A stretch of 64,000 bases of DNA from Flavobacterium haoranii. Its GTDB lineage: Bacteria; Bacteroidota; Bacteroidia; Flavobacteriales; Flavobacteriaceae. Positions within the stretch are counted from its first letter, which is position 1. The number at the start of each line of letters is the position of its first letter. The stretch spans positions 1,674,001 through 1,738,000 of the forward strand of contig NZ_CP045292.1 of NCBI RefSeq assembly GCF_009363055.1, in the 5' to 3' direction. Below, piece by piece: positions 39,343 through 50,335 of the stretch. The notes below the pieces were generated by a model that saw nothing but the letters and a program-made list of their open reading frames with translations, did not search any database and was not told where the DNA came from. Position numbers and translations under genes: made by a program.

Positions 39343-41364
39343 ATGCTATTTTTAGTAAACTTTAACACAAAATATCAAACTACACCGTTTTCGCAAATTA
39401 AGTTGTCAGATTATAAAGACAATTTTAAAGCGTGTATAGAACTAGCTAAATCTGAGATTGATCAAATTATTCAAAATTCAGATGAGCCAACTTTCGAAAA
39501 TTGTATTGCTGCCTTAGATTTTTCAGGTCAACAATTAGATCGTTTATCAAGTACTTTTTTTAACTTAAATTCAGCAGAAACTTGTGATGAAATGCAAAAA
39601 ATTGCACAAGAAGTTTCGCCTTGGTTAACTGAATTTAGTAACGACATTACTTTAAACGAAAATTTGTTCCAAAAAATCAAAGCAGTTTACGACAAAAAAG
39701 ATACTTTAAATTTAACTACTGAACAACAAACACTTCTTGATAAAAAATACAAAGGTTTTGTTCGAAATGGTGCTTTATTAAATGAAGAACAAAAAACAAA
39801 ACTTCGCGAAATTGATACTCAATTAGCGAAATTAAAACTAACTTTTGGCGAAAATGTTTTGGCAGAAACCAATAATTACCAACTTCATGTTACTAATGAA
39901 GATGATTTACAAGGTTTGCCAGAAGGCGCAAAAGAAGCTGCAGCAGATTTGGCGAGAAGTAAAAATGTAGAAGGTTGGATTTTTACATTAGATTTTCCAA
40001 GTTATTTACCTTTTATTACTTATGTTGACAATCGTGAATTGCGTAAAGAAATTTCTATTGCTTACGGGAAAAAAGCGTTTCAAAATAATGAGTTCGATAA
40101 CCAACAAAATGTAAAAGACATTGTCCGTTTACGCCACGAGCGCGCTAACTTATTAGGTTATAAATCACATGCCGATTTTGTTTTAGAAGAACGAATGGCA
40201 AAAAATCCAGAAAAAGTAAAAACGTTTTTGAATGATTTATTGGAAAAAGCAAAACCTGCAGCCGATAAAGAGTTTGCTGAATTATCTGCTTTTGCAAAAG
40301 AATTAGATGGAATTGAGCAATTAGAAAAATGGGACAGCGCGTATTATTCGGAAAAATTGAAACAGAAAAAATTCAATTTAGACGATGAAAAGCTAAAACC
40401 ATATTTCAAATTAGAGAATGTTTTAAACGGAGCATTTACAATTGCTGAAAAATTATATGGCATTACCTTCAAGGAGGTTTTTGATATCGATAAATATCAC
40501 GAAGATGTAAAAACCTATGAAGGATTAGATTTTGAAAATAATTTAGTTGCTGTTTTTTACGCCGATTTCTTCCCTAGAAAAGGAAAAAGAAATGGAGCTT
40601 GGATGACTTCATTTAAATCACAATATATTAAAGACGGAATCAATGAGCGTCCACATATTTCGAACGTTTGCAACTTTACACCACCAACAAAAACGAAGCC
40701 TTCACTCCTAACCTTTAACGAAGTAACTACTTTGTTTCACGAATTTGGTCATGGGTTACACGGCATGTTAGCCAACACAACCTATCCAAGTTTATCGGGA
40801 ACTTCTGTATTTTGGGACTTTGTAGAATTACCAAGTCAGGTGATGGAAAACTGGTGCTACCAACCCGAAGCATTAGCTTTATTTGCAAAGCATTATGAAA
40901 CAGGCGAAATTATTCCGCAAGAATATGTAGAAAAAATTAAAGAAAGTGCCAACTTTTTAGAAGGATTAGCAACCGTTCGCCAATTGAGTTTTGGATTATT
41001 AGACATGGCGTATCATGGAAAATCGCAAACAATTGACGATGTAAAAGCATTTGAATTGGCTGCTTTTGAAAGCACAAAATTATATCCGGATGTTGCCGAA
41101 AATTGTATGAGTACTTCATTTTCGCACATTTTCCAAGGCGGTTATTCTTCTGGATATTACAGTTACAAATGGGCTGAAGTTTTGGATGCTGATGCTTTTG
41201 CTTATTTTGAAGAGAAAGGAATTTTCAACAAAGAAGTAGCAACCAAGTTTAAAGAATATATCCTTTCTAAAGGCGGAACAGAACATCCTATGGAATTGTA
41301 TAAAAAATTCAGAGGTCACGAACCTACACCAGATGCTTTGTTGAAACGTGCTGGGTTGATTTAA
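39343..41364 (+). CDS. M3 family metallopeptidase (Dcp / oligopeptidase A type)
   Basis: The protein has 673 aa. The zinc motif is LFHEFGHGLHGML, with the second Glu some 25 residues later in FWDFVELPSQVMENW. There is no signal peptide, so it acts in the cytoplasm on short peptides. The ATG at 39343 is weakly supported; the conserved part begins FNTKYQTTPF. It lies alone. Confidence 0.92.
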   Translation: MLFLVNFNTKYQTTPFSQIKLSDYKDNFKACIELAKSEIDQIIQNSDEPTFENCIAALDFSGQQLDRLSSTFFNLNSAETCDEMQKIAQEVSPWLTEFSNDITLNENLFQKIKAVYDKKDTLNLTTEQQTLLDKKYKGFVRNGALLNEEQKTKLREIDTQLAKLKLTFGENVLAETNNYQLHVTNEDDLQGLPEGAKEAAADLARSKNVEGWIFTLDFPSYLPFITYVDNRELRKEISIAYGKKAFQNNEFDNQQNVKDIVRLRHERANLLGYKSHADFVLEERMAKNPEKVKTFLNDLLEKAKPAADKEFAELSAFAKELDGIEQLEKWDSAYYSEKLKQKKFNLDDEKLKPYFKLENVLNGAFTIAEKLYGITFKEVFDIDKYHEDVKTYEGLDFENNLVAVFYADFFPRKGKRNGAWMTSFKSQYIKDGINERPHISNVCNFTPPTKTKPSLLTFNEVTTLFHEFGHGLHGMLANTTYPSLSGTSVFWDFVELPSQVMENWCYQPEALALFAKHYETGEIIPQEYVEKIKESANFLEGLATVRQLSFGLLDMAYHGKSQTIDDVKAFELAAFESTKLYPDVAENCMSTSFSHIFQGGYSSGYYSYKWAEVLDADAFAYFEEKGIFNKEVATKFKEYILSKGGTEHPMELYKKFRGHEPTPDALLKRAGLI

Positions 41365-41416
41365 CAAATAGAATTTTAAATAATAGAAGCCGAAGCAAAT
41401 TAAACTTCGGTTTCTA

Positions 41417-42228
41417 TTATGATATCAATAATAACACTAACCAAAAAACGGGTAAACTTTCAACCCAAAAGAAGTATAATATTTATTTCTTTTTTTGGAA
41501 GCATAATAAGTAAAAAGACCAAGGATTATAGAAAAAACTAAATTTATTAAAAACACTTTTAATGTAAACTCTGGTTTCAATAAGTCTAATAAAATAAAAA
41601 CAACAAGTAAAATATATGCCAAAAATTTAGTCTTCTTCTCTCCTAGTTGTTGAGGAATCGTTTTTAAATACAAATCGTCGAACTGTAAATCCACAATTTC
41701 AAAAATCAGCATTAAAACGAAGACTAAAATAAACCGTTGTAAACTTTTTAAAACTACAAGAATATCAATTGGATAATGTGCATTTATAACTGGAAGCCAA
41801 ACGGTTACTGCAACCCAAGCTACTGCAACCAAAAATATTTTAATTCCGCTCCAATTTCTCATGTTTGATTTATTTGGAATGAAGGGAATCGTATATAAAA
41901 CTGTTAAAAACAAAGCTCCTATTCCTAATAGTTTTGTTATGGTTTCAAGTTGCCAAAAATAATAGAGCGTAATCCAGAAACAAATAAAACTCAATCCAAT
42001 TATAGCTTTAAATCGTTTGGAAAGCGCTACTCTTCTCACTCGAACTAATTCGTCATATTTTATAAAATTATACCCTACAATAGTACCGTAGAAACCAAAA
42101 TAAGCTACGGGTTCATCATATGCCAAATTTAATTTTAAAAATGTAATTCGAATAAGTGCATAAACAGCAAAAGCAACATGTAAACTGCTTTCAATATAAA
42201 AGTCGAGAAGTTTGTAGAAGTACTTCAT
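41417..42228 (-). CDS. UbiA-like prenyltransferase family membrane protein, C-terminus shifted
   Basis: Seven to eight transmembrane helices. The second Asp-rich motif appears as DLQFDDLYLKT; the first is only NFIKYDEL, so activity is uncertain. As read it ends at 41437 (263 aa, VYPFFG). One added base at the A6 run 41443-41448 gives the ending PFFWLVLLLIS and a stop at 41417 (270 aa), completing the last membrane helix. It is transcribed alone. Confidence 0.7.
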
Positions 42229-42325
42229 TTAGCAAAAATAATGAATGTGTTAATAACAAGCCGATTTTGTTCAAAAAATAACAAAAATTAGAACTTTAAA
42301 AAGAAATTATTACAAGATTAATAAT

Positions 42326-42333
42326 TACATTTG
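42326..42333 (+). promoter_or_regulatory. -7 promoter box of gcvP
   Basis: TACATTTG, 45 bp before the ATG. No good -33 TTG is seen. Confidence 0.45.
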
Positions 42334-42378
42334 CGTACCAAAATAACAACACAAACATTAGACCCTATTTATTTGTAA

Positions 42379-45222
42379 ATGAGAACAGATGCTTTTGCTT
42401 TAAGACACATTGGGCCAAGAGAAACTGACCTAGAACACATGTTCAAAACAATTGGTGTTACTAACATGGACCAATTACTTTACGAAACTTTTCCAGACGG
42501 AATTCGTTTAAAAAAAGATTTAACACTTGCTCCTGCCATGACCGAATATGAGTACGCAACTCACATCATGGAATTAGGTAAAAAAAATAAAGTTTTCAAA
42601 TCGTATATTGGTTTAGGGTACCACCCAACAATAGTTCCCGCTCCTATCCAAAGAAACATCTTTGAAAATCCAGGTTGGTACACTGCTTACACGCCTTACC
42701 AAGCTGAAATTGCACAAGGACGATTAGAAGCTATTTTAAATTTCCAAACTATGGTTATTGAATTAACAGGAATGGAAATTGCTAACGCTTCTTTATTAGA
42801 CGAAGGTACAGCTGCCGCTGAAGCAATGGCTTTATTATTTGACGTTAGAACAAGAGATCAAAAGAAAAATAATGTAAATAAATTTTTCGTTTCTGAAGAA
42901 ATATTACCACAAACTTTATCGGTTTTACAAACACGTTCAACTCCAATAGGAATAGAATTAGTTGTAGGCAACCATGAAGATTTCGATTTTTCAAACGATT
43001 TTTTTGGAGCTATCCTACAATATCCTGGAAAATACGGACAAGTAAATGATTACAGTGCTTTTATAGCTAAAGCTACTGAAAACGAAATTAAAGTTGCTGT
43101 TGCTGCTGATATTTTATCATTAGCTACTTTAACATCACCAGGTGAAATGGGTGCTTCAGTGGTTGTAGGTACTACGCAACGTTTTGGTATACCAATGGGT
43201 TATGGCGGACCGCACGCGGCTTACTTTGCTACTAAAGAAGAATACAAACGTTCAATGCCAGGTCGTATCATTGGTGTTTCAATCGATGCAAACGGAAACA
43301 GTGCATTACGTATGGCTTTAGGTACTCGTGAGCAACACATCAAGCGTGAAAAAGCAACTTCAAACATCTGTACTGCTCAAGTATTATTAGCGGTTATGGC
43401 TGGTATGTATGCGGTTTACCACGGGCCAAAAGGATTACAATACATCGCAAATAAAGTACATGCTTCAGCTGTAACAACTTCAGATGCTTTAAATAAATTA
43501 GGTATTTACCAAACGAATTCAGCTTTCTTCGATACAATTTTAGTAAAAGCTGACGCTCAAAAAGTAAAAGCTGTTGCTGAAAGAAATGAAGTTAACTTCT
43601 TTTATGTAGATGCAGAAACTATTTCGATCTCATTCAACGAAACAACTTCTATCAACGATATCAACCAAATCATCGCGATTTTTGCTGAAGCTACAGGTAA
43701 AGAAGCTTTCACAGTTACTGAATTATCAACTGCTAGCCAATTACCCGGTTCTTTAGAGAGAACGTCGTCTTTCTTAACCCACGATGTATTCAACAACCAT
43801 CACTCTGAAAGTCAGTTGATGCGTTATATTAAAAAATTAGAGCGTAAAGATTTATCATTGAACCATTCAATGATTTCTTTAGGTTCTTGTACTATGAAGT
43901 TAAATGCTGCTTCTGAAATGTTGCCATTATCAATGCCGAACTGGAACAGCATTCACCCATTTGCTCCAATTGAACAAGCAGAAGGATACATCACAATGCT
44001 TAAAAAATTAGAAGAGCAATTAAACGTAATCACAGGATTTGCTGGTACAACGTTACAACCAAACTCAGGAGCTCAAGGAGAATACGCTGGTTTAATGACT
44101 ATCCGTGCTTACCATATGTCACGCGGTGAAGGCCATAGAAATGTATGTTTAATTCCATCATCAGCACACGGAACAAACCCTGCTTCTGCTGCAATGGCTG
44201 GAATGAAAATTATCGTTACCAAAACAACTCCAGAAGGAAACATTGATGTTGAAGATTTAAGAGCAAAAGCTATCGAACACAAAGATGATTTATCTTGTTT
44301 AATGGTAACTTATCCTTCAACTCACGGAGTTTACGAATCTTCAATTATCGAAATTACTCAATTAATCCACGATAATGGCGGATTAGTTTATATGGATGGT
44401 GCAAATATGAATGCTCAGGTAGGTTTAACTAACCCTGCAACAATTGGCGCTGATCTTTGTCACTTAAACTTACACAAGACTTTCGCTATCCCTCATGGTG
44501 GTGGTGGACCTGGAGTTGGACCAATCTGTGTGAATGAAAAATTAGTTCCTTTCTTACCAACTAACCCAATCTTAAACGTGGGTGGAGAACAAGCAATCAC
44601 AGCTATTTCATCTGCTCCTTATGGGTCTGCATTGGTATGTTTAATCTCTTACGGATACATCACTATGATGGGAGCTGAAGGATTAAGAAATGCAACTGAA
44701 TTTGCTATCTTAAATGCTAATTATATGAAAGCTCGTTTACAAGAACACTACCCTGTTTTATACTCAGGTGAAATGGGAAGAGCTGCTCACGAAATGATTT
44801 TAGATTGTCGTGCATTTAAAGAAAAAGGAATTGAAGTGGGTGATATTGCAAAACGATTAATGGATTACGGTTTCCATGCGCCTACTGTATCTTTCCCTGT
44901 TGCCGGAACATTAATGGTTGAACCAACAGAATCTGAAGATTTAGCTGAATTAGATCGTTTTTGTGACGCTATGATTTCGATTAGAAAAGAAATTGAGGAA
45001 AGTACTAAAGATGAAGCTAATAATGTATTAAAAAATGCTCCTCATACATTAGCAATGTTAACAGCTAATACTTGGGAATTCCCTTATTCTAGAGAAAAGG
45101 CAGCTTACCCATTAGACTATATTGCTGAGAATAAATTTTGGCCTTCTGTACGTAGAGTAGATGATGCTTACGGAGACAGAAACTTAGTTTGTTCTTGTGC
45201 TCCAATTGAAGCGTATATGTAA
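42379..45222 (+). CDS. gcvP: GcvP, glycine dehydrogenase (decarboxylating)
   Basis: The protein has 947 aa, the normal fused P1-P2 length. The N-terminal signature is [13 protein letters not shown]; the PLP-binding Lys is K700 in [18 protein letters not shown]. It decarboxylates glycine and loads the aminomethyl group on GcvH. No gcvH or gcvT lies nearby in this window. No glycine riboswitch is visible upstream. Confidence 0.98.
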   Translation: MRTDAFALRHIGPRETDLEHMFKTIGVTNMDQLLYETFPDGIRLKKDLTLAPAMTEYEYATHIMELGKKNKVFKSYIGLGYHPTIVPAPIQRNIFENPGWYTAYTPYQAEIAQGRLEAILNFQTMVIELTGMEIANASLLDEGTAAAEAMALLFDVRTRDQKKNNVNKFFVSEEILPQTLSVLQTRSTPIGIELVVGNHEDFDFSNDFFGAILQYPGKYGQVNDYSAFIAKATENEIKVAVAADILSLATLTSPGEMGASVVVGTTQRFGIPMGYGGPHAAYFATKEEYKRSMPGRIIGVSIDANGNSALRMALGTREQHIKREKATSNICTAQVLLAVMAGMYAVYHGPKGLQYIANKVHASAVTTSDALNKLGIYQTNSAFFDTILVKADAQKVKAVAERNEVNFFYVDAETISISFNETTSINDINQIIAIFAEATGKEAFTVTELSTASQLPGSLERTSSFLTHDVFNNHHSESQLMRYIKKLERKDLSLNHSMISLGSCTMKLNAASEMLPLSMPNWNSIHPFAPIEQAEGYITMLKKLEEQLNVITGFAGTTLQPNSGAQGEYAGLMTIRAYHMSRGEGHRNVCLIPSSAHGTNPASAAMAGMKIIVTKTTPEGNIDVEDLRAKAIEHKDDLSCLMVTYPSTHGVYESSIIEITQLIHDNGGLVYMDGANMNAQVGLTNPATIGADLCHLNLHKTFAIPHGGGGPGVGPICVNEKLVPFLPTNPILNVGGEQAITAISSAPYGSALVCLISYGYITMMGAEGLRNATEFAILNANYMKARLQEHYPVLYSGEMGRAAHEMILDCRAFKEKGIEVGDIAKRLMDYGFHAPTVSFPVAGTLMVEPTESEDLAELDRFCDAMISIRKEIEESTKDEANNVLKNAPHTLAMLTANTWEFPYSREKAAYPLDYIAENKFWPSVRRVDDAYGDRNLVCSCAPIEAYM

Positions 45223-45224
45223 TT

Positions 45225-45235
45225 CAGTAGTTAGT
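45225..45235. repeat. CAGTAGTTAGT repeat after gcvP
   Basis: Identical to the 11-mer at 38570-38580, again just downstream of a stop codon. Confidence 0.55.
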
Positions 45236-45265
45236 CACTAGTAATTAGTGATCAGTATAATATTA

Positions 45266-45347
45266 ATTGTCATTTCGAACAAAGTGAGAAATCCCATAAA
45301 AATAATGCGATTTTTCAACCGAGTAAATTCGGTTTCGAAATGACAAT
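45266..45347. repeat. palindromic intergenic element (MITE/REP-like)
   Basis: The ends ATTGTCATTTCGAA (45266-45279) and TTCGAAATGACAAT (45334-45347) are perfect 14-bp inverted repeats. Inside is a hairpin AACCGA/TCGGTT. A similar element is at 51855-51953. It may act as the gcvP terminator. Confidence 0.7.
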
Positions 45348-45368
45348 TTTCTTTTTAAGAGATTTAAA

Positions 45369-45740
45369 ATGAAAGACATTCAAACCAGAGAAGATATAAT
45401 TTTAGTGATGCGAAAGTTTTACGATAAACTTTTAGCAGACGATTCGATTAGTTTTTTCTTCACGAAAGTGACTTTAGTTGACCAACATTTAGAAGAACAC
45501 TTTGAAATATTAGCTACATTTTGGGAGCAATCTTTGTTTTTAAAAGGCGGTTATTACAACAATATGTTTTCGATTCATAAAGAGGTTCACGACAAGCATG
45601 CTTTTTCAAAAGAGCATTTTAATACTTGGCTATCACATTTTAATTCTACGATAGAAGAGAATTTTATTGGCCCTTATGCCGAACAAATGAAAACTCAAGC
45701 TTTAAGCATGGCAACTATTATGCAGATTAAATTCCAATGA
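45369..45740 (+). CDS. group III truncated haemoglobin
   Basis: The protein has 123 aa. The helix pattern is typical of group III: LVMRKFYDKLLADDSI at the start and the proximal His region HAFSKEHFNTWLSHF. It binds haem and probably O2 or NO; nitrosative stress is a usual suggestion. Monocistronic. Confidence 0.88.
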   Translation: MKDIQTREDIILVMRKFYDKLLADDSISFFFTKVTLVDQHLEEHFEILATFWEQSLFLKGGYYNNMFSIHKEVHDKHAFSKEHFNTWLSHFNSTIEENFIGPYAEQMKTQALSMATIMQIKFQ

Positions 45741-45848
45741 TTTTTACATCTATTTTTACCTTTTTGATATTTTTACTCATAAAAAAATAACAAATTCATA
45801 ATTATACTCAAAAAGTAGACTTTTTTAAAAGAGAGCATTTGATTAATA

Positions 45849-45872
45849 AGTAATTTAGATTATCAAATTACT
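45849..45872. promoter_or_regulatory. inverted repeat upstream of the KAS III-like gene
   Basis: AGTAATTT (45849-45856) and AAATTACT (45865-45872), 8-bp spacer, 10 bp before the ATG. It could be an operator or a leader hairpin. Confidence 0.4.
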
Positions 45873-45881
45873 AATTTAATT

Positions 45882-46940
45882 ATGAATATTAAAATAACTG
45901 GCTCTGGATCATATATCCCAACTGAGAGAGTAACCAACCATGACTTTGCTCAGCATAACTTTTTAAATGAAGATGGCTCACAATTTCCTCAACCAAATGA
46001 AGTTGTGGCTCGAAAGTTTTTAGAAATTACTGGTATCGAAGAAAGACGATACGTAACCGATAATTTATTAGCTTCTGATATTGGTGCAATTGCAGCACAA
46101 AGAGCTATAGAAGATGCAAAAATTGACCCTGAAACATTAGATTATATCATTTTAGCACACAATTTTGGTGACGTTAAAAAAGGCGCTATTCAATCTGATA
46201 TTTTACCAAGTTTAGCTTCACGTGTTAAACATAGTCTTAAAATTAAAAACCCTAAATGTGTTGCCTACGACATTTTATTTGGTTGTCCGGGTTGGGTAGA
46301 AGGTGTAATTCAAGCACAAGCATTTATAAAAGCTGGAATGGCAAAAAGATGTTTGGTAATTGGAGCCGAAACACTTTCAAGAGTTGTAGATATGCACGAT
46401 AGAGATTCTATGATTTATTCTGATGGTGCTGGAGCTACAATTATTGAAGCTACGGAAGATGAAGGCGGAATTCTAGCTCATGAATCTGCAACTTTTGCAC
46501 ATGATGAAGCATACTTCTTATTCTTCGGAAACTCTTTCGACAAACAATTAGACCCAGATGTTCGATACATTAAAATGTATGGAAGAAAAATATACGAATT
46601 TGCGCTGTCAAACGTTCCAAAAGCAATGCAGGAATGTCTAGAAAAAAGTGGAATTGGTATCGATAAAGTGAAAAAAGTTTTAATTCATCAAGCTAATGAA
46701 AAAATGGACGAAGCTATTATTCAACGTTTTTTCAGATTGTATAAACAAACTCCTCCTGAAGGTGTTATGCCAATGAGTATTCATAAACTTGGAAACTCAA
46801 GTGTTGCTACTGTACCAACATTATATGATTTATTAATTAAAGGACAGTTAGAAAATCAAAATTTAGAAAAAGGAGATATTATCATTTTTGCTTCTGTGGG
46901 GGCAGGAATGAATATTAATGCATTTGTGTATCAAATGTAA
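45882..46940 (+). CDS. 3-oxoacyl-ACP synthase III-like (FabH-like) enzyme
   Basis: The protein has 352 aa, thiolase fold. The catalytic triad is C135 (ILFGCPGWVE), His in LIHQANEKMD and Asn in HKLGNSSVATV. FabH starts fatty acid synthesis; the divergent N-terminus means a special acyl-CoA or a secondary pathway is possible. It converges on the flippase gene, with stops next to each other. Confidence 0.85.
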   Translation: MNIKITGSGSYIPTERVTNHDFAQHNFLNEDGSQFPQPNEVVARKFLEITGIEERRYVTDNLLASDIGAIAAQRAIEDAKIDPETLDYIILAHNFGDVKKGAIQSDILPSLASRVKHSLKIKNPKCVAYDILFGCPGWVEGVIQAQAFIKAGMAKRCLVIGAETLSRVVDMHDRDSMIYSDGAGATIIEATEDEGGILAHESATFAHDEAYFLFFGNSFDKQLDPDVRYIKMYGRKIYEFALSNVPKAMQECLEKSGIGIDKVKKVLIHQANEKMDEAIIQRFFRLYKQTPPEGVMPMSIHKLGNSSVATVPTLYDLLIKGQLENQNLEKGDIIIFASVGAGMNINAFVYQM

Positions 46941-48398
46941 TTAATTCTTTAAAAATCGGTTCACCCAATAATTAAAAGAGGGAATCGATTGGGTAAAGTA
47001 AACAACAATTAATGAAGCAATCAAAACAAAACCAACTTTTGAAATTGTTTCTAGCCAAAGATTTTTAAAAGAAGGCAATAAAACTCCAGTCACAATTATT
47101 ATACCCATGACTATAATAAGAAGGGCATAGTTTCGATCAAAAGGAATTATGCCTATTTTTTTATAAATAAAAACCAACTTTGAAACATTAAACAAAACTA
47201 AAGATATAAAAGTTGCTAAAGAAACACCCACAATTTCAAGCTCTGTTTGAGTAAGAAAAACATAATTAAGTAACACATTTACAACAACTAAAATTAAAAC
47301 CGCTATAATGTTAAATTTATAATATTGTGAATAGGAAATAATTTCCGAATTAAAACCTGTTGCCATATTAAATAAAACATTAGCTCCTAGAATATAAATT
47401 ACGGGTAATATGGTTACTAATTTATCTTTGGTTGCTAATAAATTAAAAAAAGGTTCAGCTCCAACTAATACACAACCCAAGATTACAGCTCCTATAAAAA
47501 ACAACAACTTCGCTGTTTCGGTGTACTTCATTTGTAACGTTTCAAAATCTTTATTCTTAATAAAAGCAGAAATTTGTGGCGAATAAATAGTAAACAATCC
47601 TGTTGCAGGAATTGCCATTGCTGCCGCAAAATTTACTGCATTGCGATATGCTCCATTTGCATCAAAATCTAAAAATTCGGGAATCATTAAGCCATCAACT
47701 CTAAAAGCTAAAAAAGAACCAAAGCTTCCTAAAAATGAATAAAAACAGTAATTGAAATATTCCTTCTTTGAAACATCTGAAAAAAATGAATCTTCTTTAC
47801 TAGCAAATGAAATTGGGAATTTTCGACTTACATATTTGGCAACAAAAAAAGCTAAGAATAAATAAAAAACTATAAAAACAGCATACGCCACATTATCTGA
47901 TACATATCCTAAATAGAAAATTCCAAAAACAACAACCATTGCTATTTTAGGAATTATTTTTTCGTAAAATGTGGGAACAGCGATCTTTTGTAAATTAGCC
48001 GCTTGACGTTTAAAAACTTCTATTAAAGCCATTAAAACTGCTAAAGGCATAGCATAATATAAATATGTTTTTTTATCCCAATCAAATATTATTACTGCCA
48101 GTATCAAAAAAACAGTCAACACTATAAATAACTTGAAAACTGTTTTAATTGTAAATTGGAACAAACTCTTTTTATTTTCTAAACTCAATGACGGATAAAA
48201 ATGTATTAACGCTTGTGAACCTCCAAAAACCATAATAGGATATAGAATTTGCGCTAACGAATCGATGTAAGCAATTTCACCATAAAATCCGTAATCATAA
48301 GGATATAAAAATAATGTTGAAAGCAACCCTATAACTATTCCAATATAATTGATAATAGTAAACCAAAAAGCTTGTTTATGTGATTGTGAATCCTGCAT
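46941..48398 (-). CDS. polysaccharide flippase (Wzx-like, MATE/MOP fold)
   Basis: The protein has 485 aa with about 14 transmembrane helices. A short N-terminal cytoplasmic segment precedes helix 1. The fold suits oligosaccharide flippases that move lipid-linked saccharides across the inner membrane. Its ATG overlaps the stop of the upstream glycosyltransferase by 1 bp, so the two are translationally coupled. Confidence 0.85.
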   Translation of the reverse strand: MQDSQSHKQAFWFTIINYIGIVIGLLSTLFLYPYDYGFYGEIAYIDSLAQILYPIMVFGGSQALIHFYPSLSLENKKSLFQFTIKTVFKLFIVLTVFLILAVIIFDWDKKTYLYYAMPLAVLMALIEVFKRQAANLQKIAVPTFYEKIIPKIAMVVVFGIFYLGYVSDNVAYAVFIVFYLFLAFFVAKYVSRKFPISFASKEDSFFSDVSKKEYFNYCFYSFLGSFGSFLAFRVDGLMIPEFLDFDANGAYRNAVNFAAAMAIPATGLFTIYSPQISAFIKNKDFETLQMKYTETAKLLFFIGAVILGCVLVGAEPFFNLLATKDKLVTILPVIYILGANVLFNMATGFNSEIISYSQYYKFNIIAVLILVVVNVLLNYVFLTQTELEIVGVSLATFISLVLFNVSKLVFIYKKIGIIPFDRNYALLIIVMGIIIVTGVLLPSFKNLWLETISKVGFVLIASLIVVYFTQSIPSFNYWVNRFLKN

Positions 48399-49288
48399 TA
48401 TTTATAGCTTTTTCTAGCTTTGAACAACGTAAAAAAATGAAACTTTAAAAGTATATAATAGCCTAATAATTGCCAAAACATTGAAAATACTTTTGAAGTA
48501 GAATAATATTTTGAAAAATATTTAGGCAACCCAATTACATTTCTAAAAGCGTTCAATAAACCATCAATATAATTATGATTTACATTTAAAACTTCAGCAA
48601 GCATTTTGTATTTCGACTGATTTACATCTTTTTGAAAACTTCTAGTTATAATTCTATCGTGATAAATTTTTGAGTTCTTTACTACTACCGTTTTAAAACC
48701 ATGATAGTGAACACGATCTGTATAATTTCGATCTTCTCCATAATGATTAAAGAGCGGTTCAAAATAGCCCACTTTCTCAATAACTTTTCTCGACAATAGC
48801 CAAGCGGCAGCATTTATAAATGGAACCTCATCAATTTCACTAGAAATCGAATTCGTTTTTCTGTTCCAATACATTTCAAAATTGACATCTAAAGAAATTT
48901 CATCTGGCGAAAAATGCATCGGACTTACAATTCCAAAATTTTCATTTTGTGAGGCAACCTCAACTAAATTTTGAATAGCATCTGATTCAATCCAAGCATC
49001 TTGATTTAGTAAAAAATAATAATCGAAATTTTGTTCCAAAGCTTTTTGAATTCCAATATTGTTAGCTTTTCCAAAACCTAAATTAGTTTCAGATTGAATT
49101 ACCTCAACAAAAGAAAATTGCTTTAAAATTTCAACTGAATTATCAGTAGAAGCATTATCAACAGCTATAACTGAAATTGGCATAACCGATTTTTGCAACG
49201 ATTGCAAACATTTGTTCAACCAATTACTTCCGTTGTAAGTTACTATAATAACGACTACTTTTTGCTGCACGAAAACTGAAATTATCAA
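48398..49288 (-). CDS. family 2 glycosyltransferase
   Basis: The protein has 296 aa. The GT-A nucleotide-binding motif is VVIIVTYNGSNWL, then AVDNASTDNS and a DxD-like NQDAW. Rhamnosyltransferase-type members share ETNLGFGKANNIGI. It should add a sugar to a surface glycan that the next gene exports. Confidence 0.88.
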   Translation of the reverse strand: MIISVFVQQKVVVIIVTYNGSNWLNKCLQSLQKSVMPISVIAVDNASTDNSVEILKQFSFVEVIQSETNLGFGKANNIGIQKALEQNFDYYFLLNQDAWIESDAIQNLVEVASQNENFGIVSPMHFSPDEISLDVNFEMYWNRKTNSISSEIDEVPFINAAAWLLSRKVIEKVGYFEPLFNHYGEDRNYTDRVHYHGFKTVVVKNSKIYHDRIITRSFQKDVNQSKYKMLAEVLNVNHNYIDGLLNAFRNVIGLPKYFSKYYSTSKVFSMFWQLLGYYILLKFHFFTLFKARKSYK

Positions 49289-49307
49289 ACAAAAATAAGG
49301 ATAATTC

Positions 49308-49336
49308 TTGTGTAACTGAGGTTTTGTTTATTTTTG
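49308..49336 (+). promoter_or_regulatory. promoter of the plus-strand glycosyltransferase
   Basis: TTG (49308-49310), 18-nt spacer, TATTTTTG (49329-49336), 20 bp before ATG 49357. It supports that start. Confidence 0.6.
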
Positions 49337-49356
49337 TTGAGAATTATCAAAATCAA

Positions 49357-50208
49357 ATGAATTATTACGTTGTAATACCCGCACATAACGAAGCGCAACA
49401 CATTGCACTTACTTTAGAATCTCTTGTAAAGCAAAGTGTTTTACCAACTAAAGTTGTGGTTGTAAACGATAATTCTACTGATAAAACCGAAACAATTGTA
49501 AATTCATTTATTGACAAATACAATTGGATTTCTATAGTTAATAATTCATCTGAAGCGAAACACTTACCCGGAAGTAAAGTTATCTTAGCTTTTAACAAAG
49601 GCTTAGAGACTTTAGACCAAAACTTTGACATTATTGTAAAAGCTGATGCCGACTTGATTTTCCCAGAAAATTATTTTGAAACTATAATCAATCATTTTCA
49701 AACTGATACTCAAATTGGAATGGCTGGTGGATTTTGTTATATCGAAAAAAATGGTGAATGGATTTTAGAAAATTTAACCGATAAAGATCATATTCGTGGT
49801 GCTTTAAAAGCCTACAGAAAAGAATGCTTTGAGCAAATTGGTGGGTTACGAACTGCTATGGGTTGGGATACTGTCGATGAGTTGTTGTGTAAATTTTACA
49901 ATTGGAAAGTAAAAACTGATGAAACTTTACAGGTAAAACATTTAAAACCAACTGGTGCTAACTACAATAAAGCTTCTCGTTACAAACAAGGCGAAGCTTT
50001 TTACACTTTAGGTTACGGATTTTGGATTACCGCAATTGCTTCATTAAAACTAGCATTACGAAAAGGTAAACCGTTTCTTTTTATCGACTATATAAAAGGT
50101 TTTTGGAAAGCTAAATCCAATAAAAAACAACTTTTAGTAACCGACGAACAAGCTAAGTTCATTAGAAATTATCGTTGGAAGAAAATGAAAGAAAAAATTT
50201 TGAATTAG
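49357..50208 (+). CDS. family 2 glycosyltransferase
   Basis: The protein is 283 aa from ATG 49357 (MNYYVVIPAHNEAQ). A TTG at 49324 is in frame, but lies at the -7 box. Motifs: VVVNDNSTDKT, IIVKADADLIFP (DxD), MGWDTVDELL. It is divergent from the other GT2 gene. Confidence 0.88.
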   Translation: MNYYVVIPAHNEAQHIALTLESLVKQSVLPTKVVVVNDNSTDKTETIVNSFIDKYNWISIVNNSSEAKHLPGSKVILAFNKGLETLDQNFDIIVKADADLIFPENYFETIINHFQTDTQIGMAGGFCYIEKNGEWILENLTDKDHIRGALKAYRKECFEQIGGLRTAMGWDTVDELLCKFYNWKVKTDETLQVKHLKPTGANYNKASRYKQGEAFYTLGYGFWITAIASLKLALRKGKPFLFIDYIKGFWKAKSNKKQLLVTDEQAKFIRNYRWKKMKEKILN

Positions 50209-50335
50209 TCAATATATAACAATGTGCCAATTCAACATTGAATTATTATTAATTTTTAAAAATTGACTTATTGACAAATTACTGAATTGACACATTAATT
50301 TAGTATTTTAGCCAATATTTAGCGATTAGATAAAA

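Noticed and set aside
42229..42378. Glycine riboswitch before gcvP
   Set aside because: The short AT-rich leader lacks the conserved paired elements and GGA motifs of that riboswitch.
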